The translations under genes and the position numbers were made by a program. From assembly GCA_964595625.1 (NCBI GenBank), contig CAZQQU010000011.1, positions 1 to 64,000 of the forward strand: a DNA stretch of 64,000 nucleotides. The letters run 5' to 3'. This DNA comes from CAZQQU01 sp964595625. Lineage in GTDB: Bacteria > Bacteroidota > Bacteroidia > Flavobacteriales > Flavobacteriaceae. This document shows, piece after piece, positions 46,290 through 54,152 of the stretch (position 1 is the first letter of the stretch; every line of letters begins with the position of its first letter). The notes beneath the pieces were generated by a model that was not told where the DNA came from, searched no databases, and saw only the letters and a list, made by a program, of their open reading frames with translations.

Positions 46290-46865
46290 TTATTCCGTTA
46301 GAAGAAATTCCGAAATGATGTGGAAATATCCTTGTTTGTGTAAAAAATCAGGGTGAATGATAGCGCTTTGTATACCGTCATTGCTGAGAAGGACTACTTG
46401 GTCATCTTGCTGCTTGATTCGAAGAATACTCCCGTCTATAGTACGTAAAGATACTGGTATTTCCATATCGGTGACTCGTTCCAGTGAATGTAAATCTACC
46501 CGTCCCGGAACGATGTGAAAAGACATGATTTTTTTGAGTTGATCCAAATTTTTAGTAGCAAAAATTTCATCGATTTCGTTACTGTCAAAGCGTGCAAATC
46601 CACTATTGGGGACTACAAATACTGTATACATATCGTGTTGGTTCAGAACGGTTAGTTGAGCCGCTTGAAAAGCCTGAACAAACTGGGAGTATTCCGGAAG
46701 GTCTTGAAGATTTTCTACTAGTGTTTTTTCTGAGGAAGTGGTATTACCGTTTAAATCCTTAGTAATAACCGGTGCATCGGTGTTTTGATATTTAGTCTGA
46801 GCAGATGCCAGTTGGTTGATTATCAAGAAGGTAGCCAGAAAAATATACAGCCCTATTTTTTTCAT
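46290..46865 (-). CDS. Secreted fasciclin-domain protein
   Basis: 191 residues: signal peptide to about 22 (INQLASAQ), a linker, then one FAS1 domain (about 55-190). FAS1 hallmarks: FVQAFQAAQLTVLNQHDMYTVFVVPNSGFARF and the H-box-like MSFHIVPGRVDLHSL. FAS1 domains mediate adhesion or binding; the ligand is unknown. Monocistronic, on the minus strand between pheT and the ABC-F gene. Confidence 0.88.
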   Translation of the reverse strand: MKKIGLYIFLATFLIINQLASAQTKYQNTDAPVITKDLNGNTTSSEKTLVENLQDLPEYSQFVQAFQAAQLTVLNQHDMYTVFVVPNSGFARFDSNEIDEIFATKNLDQLKKIMSFHIVPGRVDLHSLERVTDMEIPVSLRTIDGSILRIKQQDDQVVLLSNDGIQSAIIHPDFLHKQGYFHIISEFLLTE

Positions 46866-46936
46866 AATGTGTAATTTGGGTATAAATATAACACAAAATG
46901 TTTCAAATTATTGTAGTTTTTACTGGATAGTTTGAC

Positions 46937-48556
46937 CTAACCCTGATACATTTTCTCACGCAATTCTTTGATTTTCGGATCTTCCATATAGTCGTCAAAG
47001 GTGGTATATCGGTCAATCACTCCTCCTGGAGTTAGTTCAATGACTCGGTTACCGACTGTTTGTGCAAATTCGTGGTCGTGGGTGGTAAAGAGTACCGTCC
47101 CTTTAAAGTTTTTCAATGAATTATTAAAGGCGGTAATCGATTCTAAGTCGAGGTGGTTTGTAGGTTCGTCAAGCATTAACACGTTAGCGCGTAGCATCAT
47201 CATACGACTGAGCATACATCGTACTTTTTCTCCTCCCGAAAGTACATTGGATTTTTTGAGTGCTTCTTCACCGCTAAATAGCATTTTTCCTAAGAAACCG
47301 CGCAAATACACTTCTTCTCGTTCTTCCTCCGTTTTAGCCCATTGACGTAGCCAATCTACCAGACTTAAATCGTTTTCAAAATATCGGCTGTTGTCTAAGG
47401 GTAAATAACTTTGAGTGGTAGTGATACCCCATTGAAAGCTACCCGAATCTGGTGTTAAATAACCATTTAGCACTTCATAAAAGGCTGTGGTGGCGCGTGA
47501 ATCTCTCGAAAATAGTACTACTTTATCAGTTTTGGCCAAATTAAAACTGATGTCTTTAAAAAGTACATCGCCTTCTTGGGTAACCTGAAGATTTTCAACA
47601 TTTAAAATTTGATCACCGGCTTCTCGTTCCCTTTCAAAAATAATGGCGGGATAGCGTCGGCTAGAGGGTTTAATTTCCTCGATATTGAGTTTTTCAAGCA
47701 TTTTTTTACGTGAAGTAGCTTGTTTGGATTTAGCCACGTTAGCGCTAAATCGTTGAATAAACTCTTGGAGTTCTTTTTTCTTTTCTTCGGCCTTTTTGTT
47801 TTGTTGAGCTCGTTGTCGAGCCGCTAATTGACTTGACTCATACCAGAAGGTATAATTGCCACTGTAGTGGCTTATTTTTCCATAATCGATGTCGCTGACG
47901 TGAGTACATACAGCATCTAAAAAGTGGCGGTCGTGAGACACTACTATCACGCAGTTATCGTAGTTGGCAATAAAATTTTCGAGCCAAGTAATGGTTTCGT
48001 AATCCAGATCGTTTGTAGGCTCGTCCATAATCAATACATCCGGATTCCCAAATAAAGCTTGGGCTAGTAATACCCTTACTTTTTGTTTTCCATCTAAATC
48101 TTTCATCAAGTGGAAATGTAGGGATTCAGAAATTCCCAAATTAGAGAGTAAGGCAGCTGCTTCACTTTCGGCATTCCAGCCGTTCATTTCTTCAAACCGA
48201 ACTTGCAATTCGCCAATTCGATCGGCATTTTCATCGGTATAATTTTCGTAAAGACTATCAATTTCTTGCTTGATTGCATAAAGTTCTTTGTTTCCACGAA
48301 CTACAGTTTCTAATACAGGATATTCATCATATGCGTGGTGATCTTGCTCTAAAACAGACATACGTTTTCCGGGTTCCAAATGAACCCGACCGGAGGTAGG
48401 ATCCACTTTTCCGGCTAGAATTTTTAGAAAAGTAGATTTTCCGGCACCATTTGCACCGATAATCCCATAGCAATTTCCTTGGGTAAAGACCACATTGACT
48501 TCATCAAATAATACTCTTTTGCCAAATTGTACTGAAAGATTAGATACTGTTAACAT
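46937..48556 (-). CDS. ABC-F family ATPase, YbiT type
   Basis: 539-residue soluble translation-associated ATPase. Two ATP-binding domains: Walker A GANGAGKSTFLKIL in the first; LSGGEKVRCMLSRM signature and VLMLDEPTNHLDLESI Walker B in the second. First domain signature is degenerate (MKDLDGKQKVRVLLAQ), as in YbiT. The linker between them (about 240-310) is rich in lysine and glutamate. No membrane domain. ABC-F proteins act on the ribosomal E site; YbiT's exact role is unsettled. TACCTTTG promoter element upstream at 48579-48586. Confidence 0.93.
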   Translation of the reverse strand: MLTVSNLSVQFGKRVLFDEVNVVFTQGNCYGIIGANGAGKSTFLKILAGKVDPTSGRVHLEPGKRMSVLEQDHHAYDEYPVLETVVRGNKELYAIKQEIDSLYENYTDENADRIGELQVRFEEMNGWNAESEAAALLSNLGISESLHFHLMKDLDGKQKVRVLLAQALFGNPDVLIMDEPTNDLDYETITWLENFIANYDNCVIVVSHDRHFLDAVCTHVSDIDYGKISHYSGNYTFWYESSQLAARQRAQQNKKAEEKKKELQEFIQRFSANVAKSKQATSRKKMLEKLNIEEIKPSSRRYPAIIFEREREAGDQILNVENLQVTQEGDVLFKDISFNLAKTDKVVLFSRDSRATTAFYEVLNGYLTPDSGSFQWGITTTQSYLPLDNSRYFENDLSLVDWLRQWAKTEEEREEVYLRGFLGKMLFSGEEALKKSNVLSGGEKVRCMLSRMMMLRANVLMLDEPTNHLDLESITAFNNSLKNFKGTVLFTTHDHEFAQTVGNRVIELTPGGVIDRYTTFDDYMEDPKIKELREKMYQG

Positions 48557-48578
48557 TTTATGTATATTTTTGGGAGTG

Positions 48579-48586
48579 CAAAGGTA
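48579..48586 (-). promoter_or_regulatory. Promoter -7 element of the ABC-F gene
   Basis: CAAAGGTA on + reads TACCTTTG on -, 22 bases before the ATG at 48556. Confidence 0.45.
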
Positions 48587-48670
48587 GTTATTTATACTGG
48601 GGATTTAATAAAAAGTACCAGTGAAAATGGTTTTAACGCACAATTAACAGCGCTGATAACTAAAGAGTGA

Positions 48671-48678
48671 TATTTTTG
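48671..48678 (+). promoter_or_regulatory. Promoter -7 element of the thioredoxin-fold lipoprotein
   Basis: TATTTTTG, 20 bases before the ATG at 48699. The GTG at 48684 would lie at about +1 and is therefore an unlikely start. Confidence 0.45.
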
Positions 48679-48698
48679 TACCTGTGAATGCAACTTTT

Positions 48699-50093
48699 AT
48701 GTACAGAATACTTACAGTTTTTTTTGTCTTGGTTTTACTAGGGGGGTGCACAAATGACAAAAGAAAAGAAACGGGAGTTTGGATAGGCGGACAGATAATA
48801 CATCCGCATTGCAATACCTTTGTCATTACTAATGGTGTGATGACCGATACCTTGTACTTGGATAACAACAATCGTTTTTTAAAATATTTTGAAGATTTTT
48901 CGGAAGGCATTTATTCGATTATACATCAAGAGTATCAAGTTTTGTATTTAGTTCCGGGCGACAGTTTAATGTTACGAATCAACACCGTTGAGTTTGACGA
49001 ATCGATTGGTTTTACCGGAATCGGAGCAGAGCGCAACCGTTTTTTAATAGATATGTTCTTGCATAACGAGCGCGAAATCACTCAAATGACACAATATTAT
49101 GTATTGTCTCCAGAAGCATTTATTGCAAAAGCCGATTCGATGTACCAAAATCGGTTGGAGGTCATTAAAAAATATCAACATAAAAATACCCTTCCCAGAG
49201 GATTTGTAGAAGTGGCTCATGCTAATGCGCAATACGATTATTACTCCAAATTAGAAATGTATCCCTATGCACATTACGGCAGAAATAATGTGACTTTGGC
49301 TAATTTACCGAAGAACTATTACGATTTTAGAAACGATATCGATTACAACAGTGAGTTGTTACAAAACTATTATACCTATTACAATTTTCTATTTCGGCAT
49401 TTTGACAATTTAGCCTATGAGAAATACTGTAAACAGATGGTGTATGACGACGAAAATGCTATTCACATAACCCATAAAATACAAGAGATCAACAAAAGAA
49501 TTCAATTAGAAAATTTAAAAAATAACTTACTCAACAGTTCCATTCGTCGCTTTGTGATTCGTTCTAAATACCTTCAAAAAGACAGTGAGCCGTTAAATTT
49601 GTTTTTTCAATACTCTACTAACGACACACAAAAAGCGGAAATTGAAAACTTGTTTACCAACGCGCTGCACCTGCTTCCGGGAGAGCAATTTCCGGATGTG
49701 AGTTTAGAAACCTATCAAGGCAGTGCAATTTTGTTAAAATCAGTACTGCGTAAACCAACGGTTATTACGTTTTGGTCAGCTTCGCACCGCGATCACTATA
49801 CCAACACTTTTTCTAAATTAAGTGAACTCCGCGAAAAATACCCTGAGTTTGATTTTTTGTCGATTAACGTCAATGAAGACAGTTCGCTGTGGAAAAATAC
49901 CGTAGCCAGAAATCCAGGCGTTAAAAACTTTGATTACCGTTTTCAACAACCTACCAAGGCCATGGAAAGTTTGGTACTACGAGCTATCAGTAAAGTTATG
50001 ATAGTCGATGAAAATGGAATTATCTTAGAGAATAATACCAATCTGTTTCGATTTGATTTTGAAGAAGAATTATTAGGTATTTTAAATCGATAA
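48699..50093 (+). CDS. Lipoprotein with a cysteine-less thioredoxin-like (TlpA/AhpC) C-terminal domain
   Basis: 464 residues from ATG 48699. The signal peptide ends LLGGC (Cys17), so it is a lipoprotein. N-terminal beta domain of DUF4369 type (about 25-110, ending VPGDSLMLRI), a helical middle rich in Tyr/Asn, and a thioredoxin-like domain from about 327 (LPGEQFPDVSLETYQG). At the active-site position the sequence reads VITFWSASHRDHY, with no cysteine where WCxxC is expected, so it is not a standard disulfide exchanger. Later TlpA-like strands are present (FDFLSINVNEDSSLW). It probably scaffolds or binds rather than catalyses. Confidence 0.8.
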   Translation: MYRILTVFFVLVLLGGCTNDKRKETGVWIGGQIIHPHCNTFVITNGVMTDTLYLDNNNRFLKYFEDFSEGIYSIIHQEYQVLYLVPGDSLMLRINTVEFDESIGFTGIGAERNRFLIDMFLHNEREITQMTQYYVLSPEAFIAKADSMYQNRLEVIKKYQHKNTLPRGFVEVAHANAQYDYYSKLEMYPYAHYGRNNVTLANLPKNYYDFRNDIDYNSELLQNYYTYYNFLFRHFDNLAYEKYCKQMVYDDENAIHITHKIQEINKRIQLENLKNNLLNSSIRRFVIRSKYLQKDSEPLNLFFQYSTNDTQKAEIENLFTNALHLLPGEQFPDVSLETYQGSAILLKSVLRKPTVITFWSASHRDHYTNTFSKLSELREKYPEFDFLSINVNEDSSLWKNTVARNPGVKNFDYRFQQPTKAMESLVLRAISKVMIVDENGIILENNTNLFRFDFEEELLGILNR

Positions 50094-50116
50094 TTTTGAT
50101 TTGTTTCTTAAACTAA

Positions 50117-50228
50117 AGAGGCTGCCTAAAAAAATACTTTTCTTTCTAGGAAAGTGAACGGTAGTTATTCATCAAACTTACTTCATTCGTTTTCTACCGC
50201 TGTTAAAATATTTTCTTAGACAGCCTCT
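50117..50228. repeat. 112-bp hairpin-forming inverted repeat between convergent genes
   Basis: Outer arms 50117-50140 and 50205-50228 (AGAGGCTGCCTAA... and ...TTAGACAGCCTCT) are complementary over about 24 bp with three mismatches. All three mismatches become G-U pairs if transcribed from the minus strand. An inner CGGTAG/CTACCG pair (50159-50199) adds structure. It probably serves as a bidirectional terminator; its size suggests a mobile hairpin repeat. Confidence 0.7.
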
Positions 50229-50251
50229 CTTTTAAGTTTTGGAGCTTTAAT

Positions 50252-50959
50252 TTATTGTTCTCCGGCTTCTTTTTTAGCGTCATTAATCATCTTTTCATTA
50301 GGAACAATAGCCACGTTTACACGACGGTTTTTAGCACGTCCTTCGGTGGTTGAGTTATCATGTGTGGGTTGGTCAGGACCAAACCATTCTGTGGTAAACC
50401 GACCGGAACTGATACCTTTTTGCACCAAGTAATTAGTTACTGCTTGAGCTCGGTTTTTAGATAACGTCATATTAAATTCACGAGGACCGGTGCTATCCGT
50501 ATGACCAACAACTATAATATTGGTGTCTGGATATTCTTTCATCACACCCGACAATTTGTCTAAATTGGTTCTCGAGGTTTCGTTGAGGTCGTATTTATTA
50601 GTAGCAAAATAAACACCGCTTCCTTCGTCAAAAGTAATAACGATGGCATCGTCAATTCGTTCTACTTGTGCTCCGGGAATTTCTTCTTCGATTTTTTGGG
50701 CTTGTTTGTCCATTCTATTTCCGATTAGTACTCCAGCGGTACCTCCGACAACACCACCAATTACAGCACCTAATTCACTGTTACCGCCCTTCCCGACGTT
50801 ATTACCTAAAATGGCACCTAAAACTGCACCACCGGCTGCTCCAATAACAGCTCCTTTCTGAGCATTATTTGCATTTCTGGTGGCTTCACAAGATGAAAAC
50901 ATAAAAACAAGGGTTATTGCCAAGGTAAAGATTCCTGTATTTCTTAAAATTCTTTTCAT
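50252..50959 (-). CDS. OmpA-family lipoprotein with glycine-zipper domain
   Basis: 235 residues. Signal peptide ends MFSSC (lipidated Cys near 24). Then a glycine-zipper stretch (GAVIGAAGGAVLGAILG; GAVIGGVVGGTAGVLIG) and a C-terminal OmpA peptidoglycan-binding domain (about 115-225): VYFATNKYDLNE, VVGHTDSTGPREFNMTLSKNRAQAV with the D..R pair, and GRAKNRRVNVAIVP. It anchors the outer membrane to peptidoglycan. It is three bases downstream of the lipocalin gene, so the two form an operon. Confidence 0.93.
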   Translation of the reverse strand: MKRILRNTGIFTLAITLVFMFSSCEATRNANNAQKGAVIGAAGGAVLGAILGNNVGKGGNSELGAVIGGVVGGTAGVLIGNRMDKQAQKIEEEIPGAQVERIDDAIVITFDEGSGVYFATNKYDLNETSRTNLDKLSGVMKEYPDTNIIVVGHTDSTGPREFNMTLSKNRAQAVTNYLVQKGISSGRFTTEWFGPDQPTHDNSTTEGRAKNRRVNVAIVPNEKMINDAKKEAGEQ

Positions 50960-50962
50960 AAT

Positions 50963-51436
50963 TTAGTTTTTTATAAAGTTCATATAAATGGTAAATGGTT
51001 TTCCTTCCACAGTTAGATGCTGTTGCCATTGCATATCGGTTTCCGATAGTTGGGATAATTGCATTCTAAATCCGTGATTGCTTTCTGATTTTTTTCTTTC
51101 ATTGGTAGGCTTTAATAAAAAGTCATAATAGCCAGTCGTACGATCTATTTCTTGTATAGTAAAAATAAAATGCCGATCACCTACATCACAGCCCGCTCGG
51201 TCAATAGTGTACACTCCTGTATTGTTATTAGGAATAAATCGCCACTGACTGCCTTCAAAGCACTCTTTTGACGCATCACCAAGCATGGTGACATTAAATT
51301 TTCCACTTTCACTGTAAGTAATTGAATTTAATACCCAATATCCTTTAATGACCTTTTTGGATTCGAGTACTGTTTTAGGGGATCCACATGAAACTAGTGT
51401 GGCTACGACAATTGTTAGCAAAAATAATTTTTTCAT
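50963..51436 (-). CDS. Lipocalin-like lipoprotein
   Basis: 157 residues. Lipobox TLVSC (Cys17). Then the lipocalin-type opening IKGYWVLNSITYSE (GxW motif), a ECFEGSQWRFIPNN segment, and beta strands ending WQQHLTVEGKPFTIYMNFIKN. Ligand unknown. First gene of the lipocalin-OmpA pair; upstream 51437-51678 contains a possible regulatory repeat (51495-51512). Confidence 0.82.
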   Translation of the reverse strand: MKKLFLLTIVVATLVSCGSPKTVLESKKVIKGYWVLNSITYSESGKFNVTMLGDASKECFEGSQWRFIPNNNTGVYTIDRAGCDVGDRHFIFTIQEIDRTTGYYDFLLKPTNERKKSESNHGFRMQLSQLSETDMQWQQHLTVEGKPFTIYMNFIKN

Positions 51437-51494
51437 AAAATTTAAATTTGGTTAGAAAAATAATGCTGTAATTAAGGAAGGGTTTTTCCTTCTT

Positions 51495-51512
51495 AGTTAG
51501 GAAACATTAACT
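51495..51512. promoter_or_regulatory. Candidate operator upstream of the lipocalin-OmpA pair
   Basis: AGTTA-N8-TAACT inverted repeat; its left half AGTTAGG also occurs in the boxes at 52912 and 55768. It lies 59-76 bases upstream of the ATG at 51436. Weakest of the five candidate boxes. Confidence 0.3.
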
Positions 51513-51678
51513 GCTATAAAGTTACATATAATGTTTGAAAAAATTATGTTAAATAAAAATGATAATGCTAGTTTTTGAGATGTTTTTATGAGAAATTATA
51601 GTCTTTTTGCTTCAAAATGATTGTTAAAATGCTGATACTTACAGATTAAGACGTTTTTCCTTTAAGAATTATATAAGA

Positions 51679-52314
51679 CTAAATTTCTTTTAATTCGTGT
51701 TCGGGGCAGTCGATACGAAGGTCTTTGATTAAAAGGGACTGGTTAAGTAATTTGCAATAAGGTAGATTTTCACCAGAAGCGGGTAGGTAGTAAACACAGT
51801 TAAAACACATTCGTTGCAGGGTAATTACCCCGACTTGATGTAAGTGACTGATTATATGAAGAAGATTCTGAAGCAAGTCTTCTTTACTGGCCTCAGGTAA
51901 TTGCTCAATAGGTGTCCGTATTTCATTGGCAAAAAAAGCTGTTTTATACGCTAGATTTCGGCCGGTTTCGGTTAAATGGATGACGTAACTTCGGGTATCT
52001 TTGGGGTCGTAAATCTTAGTAATTAATCCCTTTTGTTCTAAAGTTTTTATGGTATCACTCAGTGTCGCCTTAGTTAAGTCAAACTCTTCTGCTAGATAAC
52101 TGACTTTCCTTTTGTGTTCGCTGTGGCTTAATAAAAAAATTAATACTTGAATCTGTATCGGACTCAAGGAAAGGGCTTTACTTTCCTGCCAGAGCAATAC
52201 TCGAAATGATTGTGCAATACGCTCTAACGATGCAACAATTTTACTTTCTATTTGTCCTTCTGGGTACGACGGGTCAAAATCCGATTGATTCATATAGGGT
52301 GAGTTGTTATTCAC
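51679..52314 (-). CDS. MarR family regulator with C-terminal four-cysteine tail
   Basis: 211 residues. Winged-helix domain about 45-140 (SPIQIQVLIFLLSHSE; recognition helix FDLTKATLSDTIKTLEQKGLI; wing DPKDTRSYVIHLTETG). The C-terminus carries Cys170, Cys173, Cys187 and Cys203 in the pattern C-x2-C-x13-C-x15-C, ending DLRIDCPEHE. This could hold a metal or iron-sulfur site or act as a thiol switch. It overlaps the DUF2024 stop by eight bases and is translated from the same transcript. Likely senses redox or electrophile stress, by inference from the tail and neighbours. Confidence 0.9.
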   Translation of the reverse strand: MNNNSPYMNQSDFDPSYPEGQIESKIVASLERIAQSFRVLLWQESKALSLSPIQIQVLIFLLSHSEHKRKVSYLAEEFDLTKATLSDTIKTLEQKGLITKIYDPKDTRSYVIHLTETGRNLAYKTAFFANEIRTPIEQLPEASKEDLLQNLLHIISHLHQVGVITLQRMCFNCVYYLPASGENLPYCKLLNQSLLIKDLRIDCPEHELKEI

Positions 52315-52570
52315 AATTCTCCATTTCGTATATAAAATACCCTCTTTCTAGAATTTCTTCCTCCCATTCAGGTCGTAGGGTTTCGATATGACAAAATTGG
52401 CACTGCTGGGCCGTGAGAGGTTGTCCTGATTGATTTTTGGTTTTTAAATAATTTCTCCCAAAGTTAAAAATTACTTGGCTATCTTGTATTTCTACGGGTA
52501 CAATTATATCAAAATGCATGACACTTCCATCTTTTTTGTTGACATAGGTGTCCCAAACTGCTACTTTCAT
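52307..52570 (-). CDS. DUF2024 family protein
   Basis: 87 residues, cytosolic. It opens MKVAVWDTYVNKKDGSVMHFDIIVP, then FNFGRNYLKTKNQ and CQFCHIE (two cysteines one helical turn apart plus His), which together identify DUF2024. No biochemical function is known. Overlap with the MarR gene by eight bases indicates a fixed pairing here, and the CxxCH motif could be redox- or metal-linked. Confidence 0.88.
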   Translation of the reverse strand: MKVAVWDTYVNKKDGSVMHFDIIVPVEIQDSQVIFNFGRNYLKTKNQSGQPLTAQQCQFCHIETLRPEWEEEILERGYFIYEMENCE

Positions 52571-52598
52571 ACGATGATTTTAAGAATTCATTTAAAAT

Positions 52599-52626
52599 CC
52601 CCATCCAACTTGAGAGTTGGATGGGG
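52599..52626 (-). terminator. Strong hairpin between the thioredoxin-like and DUF2024 genes
   Basis: CCCCATCCAACT and AGTTGGATGGGG form a perfect 12-bp stem with loop TGAG. On the minus strand a short U-rich stretch (ATTTTAAAT) follows; on + the T-run is longer. It separates the two minus-strand transcripts. Confidence 0.75.
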
Positions 52627-52633
52627 TCTTTTT

Positions 52634-52867
52634 TTACCCTTTAACATCGGCTAATGTTGCTCCAAAATTAATGTGTAATACATTGCCGTTGGGTGTTACT
52701 AAAGCCGGAACAGATTGTACTCCTGCTTTTTCTGCTTCTTCAATGCGATTTCTGACTTCACCAATGTGAACGATTTCTACATTTTCTGCTCCCATTAACT
52801 CTACAATGTCGTGTTCTGCGCTGACGCATACAGGACATCCTGCGTGATAAAATACGGATTTTGCCAT
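52634..52867 (-). CDS. Small thioredoxin/glutaredoxin-like protein
   Basis: 77 residues. Active-site motif GCPVC at 10-14 (Cys11, Cys14), then a thioredoxin half-fold with the cis-proline loop VQSVPALVTPNG. The length is that of a glutaredoxin-like minimal domain. Probably a cytosolic thiol reductase. Its promoter carries a perfect inverted repeat (52911-52929) next to the -7 box, and the MarR-DUF2024 pair follows it in the same direction. Confidence 0.86.
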   Translation of the reverse strand: MAKSVFYHAGCPVCVSAEHDIVELMGAENVEIVHIGEVRNRIEEAEKAGVQSVPALVTPNGNVLHINFGATLADVKG

Positions 52868-52904
52868 AATAGTATGTGTTTTTATGAAGGCACTATTGCC
52901 ATTA

Positions 52905-52912
52905 CAAATATA
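52905..52912 (-). promoter_or_regulatory. Promoter -7 element of the thioredoxin-like gene
   Basis: CAAATATA on + reads TATATTTG on -, 37 bases before the ATG at 52867. The operator at 52911-52929 occupies the spacer upstream. Confidence 0.55.
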
Positions 52913-52929
52913 GTTAGGATAACTAACTA
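52911..52929. promoter_or_regulatory. Candidate MarR operator, site A
   Basis: TAGTTAG-GATAA-CTAACTA is a perfect 7-bp inverted repeat overlapping the -7 box, where a bound repressor would block RNA polymerase. Its right part GATAACTAACT recurs at the TonB receptor promoter (59579-59589). Confidence 0.5.
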
Positions 52930-53066
52930 AATGAAATTTTTTTAAATTTTTCTTATACCTACTAAGTGTAGGCTCTTTATTTTCAAGTTACGGTAAAATA
53001 GTTCGTATTATTTTAGTTGGGGTTAAACAACTGCTATAAAAACGCTTTTGTAGAGAAAGGATAAAC

Positions 53067-53170
53067 AAAAAAAGATTCACCCGCTAGGTGAAGAATTATA
53101 AATATAAACTGAAAAATGTTTATAAAGATTTAGACATTTTATCTAAATACTTACCTGTTACGGGTGAATC
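53067..53170 (-). ncRNA. Structured RNA element or elaborate terminator, three-way junction
   Basis: Outer stem 53074-53083 with 53161-53170 (GATTCACCCG/CGGGTGAATC, 10 bp), a second segment 53086-53089 with 53153-53156 and 53091-53093 with 53150-53152, hairpin 53103-53109/53118-53124 (7 bp) and hairpin 53128-53134/53142-53148 (7 bp). On the minus strand the outer stem runs straight into seven U. An alternative short hairpin 53076-53081/53087-53092 shares the 3' strand. It lies 38 bases past the dioxygenase stop. Confidence 0.5.
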
Positions 53171-53207
53171 GGGAAGGGGAGCAGCAATTAACCATCAAAA
53201 TCAACCA

Positions 53208-54053
53208 TCAATCTATTTTATGATTTACTCCACCAATTTTTACAGAAGTCATGGTAAGTGATCCTGCGACCGCCTGATCGTTAAATAAGGTGACATCCTC
53301 ATTTTTATCTTGTAGTGCCAAAGCATACAGCAAAGGCAAATAGTGTTCGGGAGTAGGAATAGCCAAATCAAATGCGCGTCCTTGTGATCGGAAATCTATA
53401 AGAGGTTGGTGATTTCCGTCGTGAATCAGTGATTTCATTTTTTCATTAGCTTCCAATGTCCAATCGTATCCAAAGCTATCATTCAACCGATTCCATGCGA
53501 CCATCCTGAGATTGTGAACCATATTTCCGCTGCCTATAATAAGCACCCCTCGGTGGCGTAAGCTCTTTAGTTGTTGGGCTAATTCGTAATGGTATTGGGG
53601 CGTTTGTGTATAATCCAAACTCATTTGTATAACCGGAACGTCAGCCTGGGGATAGAGGTGTTTAATCACCGCCCAAGCACCGTGATCCAATCCCCATTTG
53701 TGGTCCAATCCTACTTCCGTTTTAGTAATTAGTTCTTGAGTATGTCGAGCTAATTCCGAGCTACCGGGTGCCGGATATTCTACGGCAAATAAAGCGGGTG
53801 GAAATCCTCCAAAATCGTGAATGGTGGCCGGATGTTCCATAGCGGTGACCCAAGTACCTTGGGTTTCCCAATGTGCCGAAATACAAAGTATTGCCTTAGG
53901 TTTAGGAAGATCAAGGGCGATTTTTCGAAAGCCAGAGACAAATTCGTTTTCTTCTATAGCATTCATCGGACTACCATGGCCTAAAAAGAGCACCGGCATT
54001 TTGACGGACGAATTCCACGAGGAAGTTATTTTATTTAAATGTTTCAAATCCAT
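53208..54053 (-). CDS. ygiD: 4,5-DOPA dioxygenase extradiol-type enzyme (LigB/YgiD family)
   Basis: 281 residues from 54053; an internal Met (MPVLFLGHGSP, about residue 19) is a possible alternative start. Ring-cleaving metalloenzyme superfamily LigB. Metal ligands expected in FLGHGSPMNAI, ISAHWETQ and the LDHGAWAVIKHLYP segment; IGSGNMVHNLR is also characteristic. YgiD-type proteins cleave catechols such as DOPA in vitro; the natural substrate is unclear. Neighbouring thiol proteins suggest a role in quinone or catechol stress, which is inference. Confidence 0.9.
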   Translation of the reverse strand: MDLKHLNKITSSWNSSVKMPVLFLGHGSPMNAIEENEFVSGFRKIALDLPKPKAILCISAHWETQGTWVTAMEHPATIHDFGGFPPALFAVEYPAPGSSELARHTQELITKTEVGLDHKWGLDHGAWAVIKHLYPQADVPVIQMSLDYTQTPQYHYELAQQLKSLRHRGVLIIGSGNMVHNLRMVAWNRLNDSFGYDWTLEANEKMKSLIHDGNHQPLIDFRSQGRAFDLAIPTPEHYLPLLYALALQDKNEDVTLFNDQAVAGSLTMTSVKIGGVNHKID

Positions 54054-54108
54054 AGGACTGAGCTTTCGGGTATACTGTCAGAATGTTTTTTTGGGTTACA
54101 CCATTTAT

Positions 54109-54152
54109 TTAAAAAGAAAGTCATCTTCGGAATGAACCGAAGATGCTTTCTT
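54109..54152 (-). terminator. Terminator of the DsbA-like gene
   Basis: CATCTTCGG (54122-54130) and CCGAAGATG (54137-54145) pair perfectly, extended by AAGAAAG/CTTTCTT across a bulged T, and the minus strand continues into U-rich sequence. It overlaps the stop codon at 54151. Confidence 0.8.

Larger units (their letters stand above)
52868..53207. other. 340-base intergenic region: operator, promoter and structured element
   Basis: Contains the thioredoxin-like promoter and site A (52905-52929), the word AACTGCTATAAA at 53028-53039 that also occurs at 51509-51520, and the structured element 53067-53170. I see no open frame worth calling in it. Confidence 0.6.
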
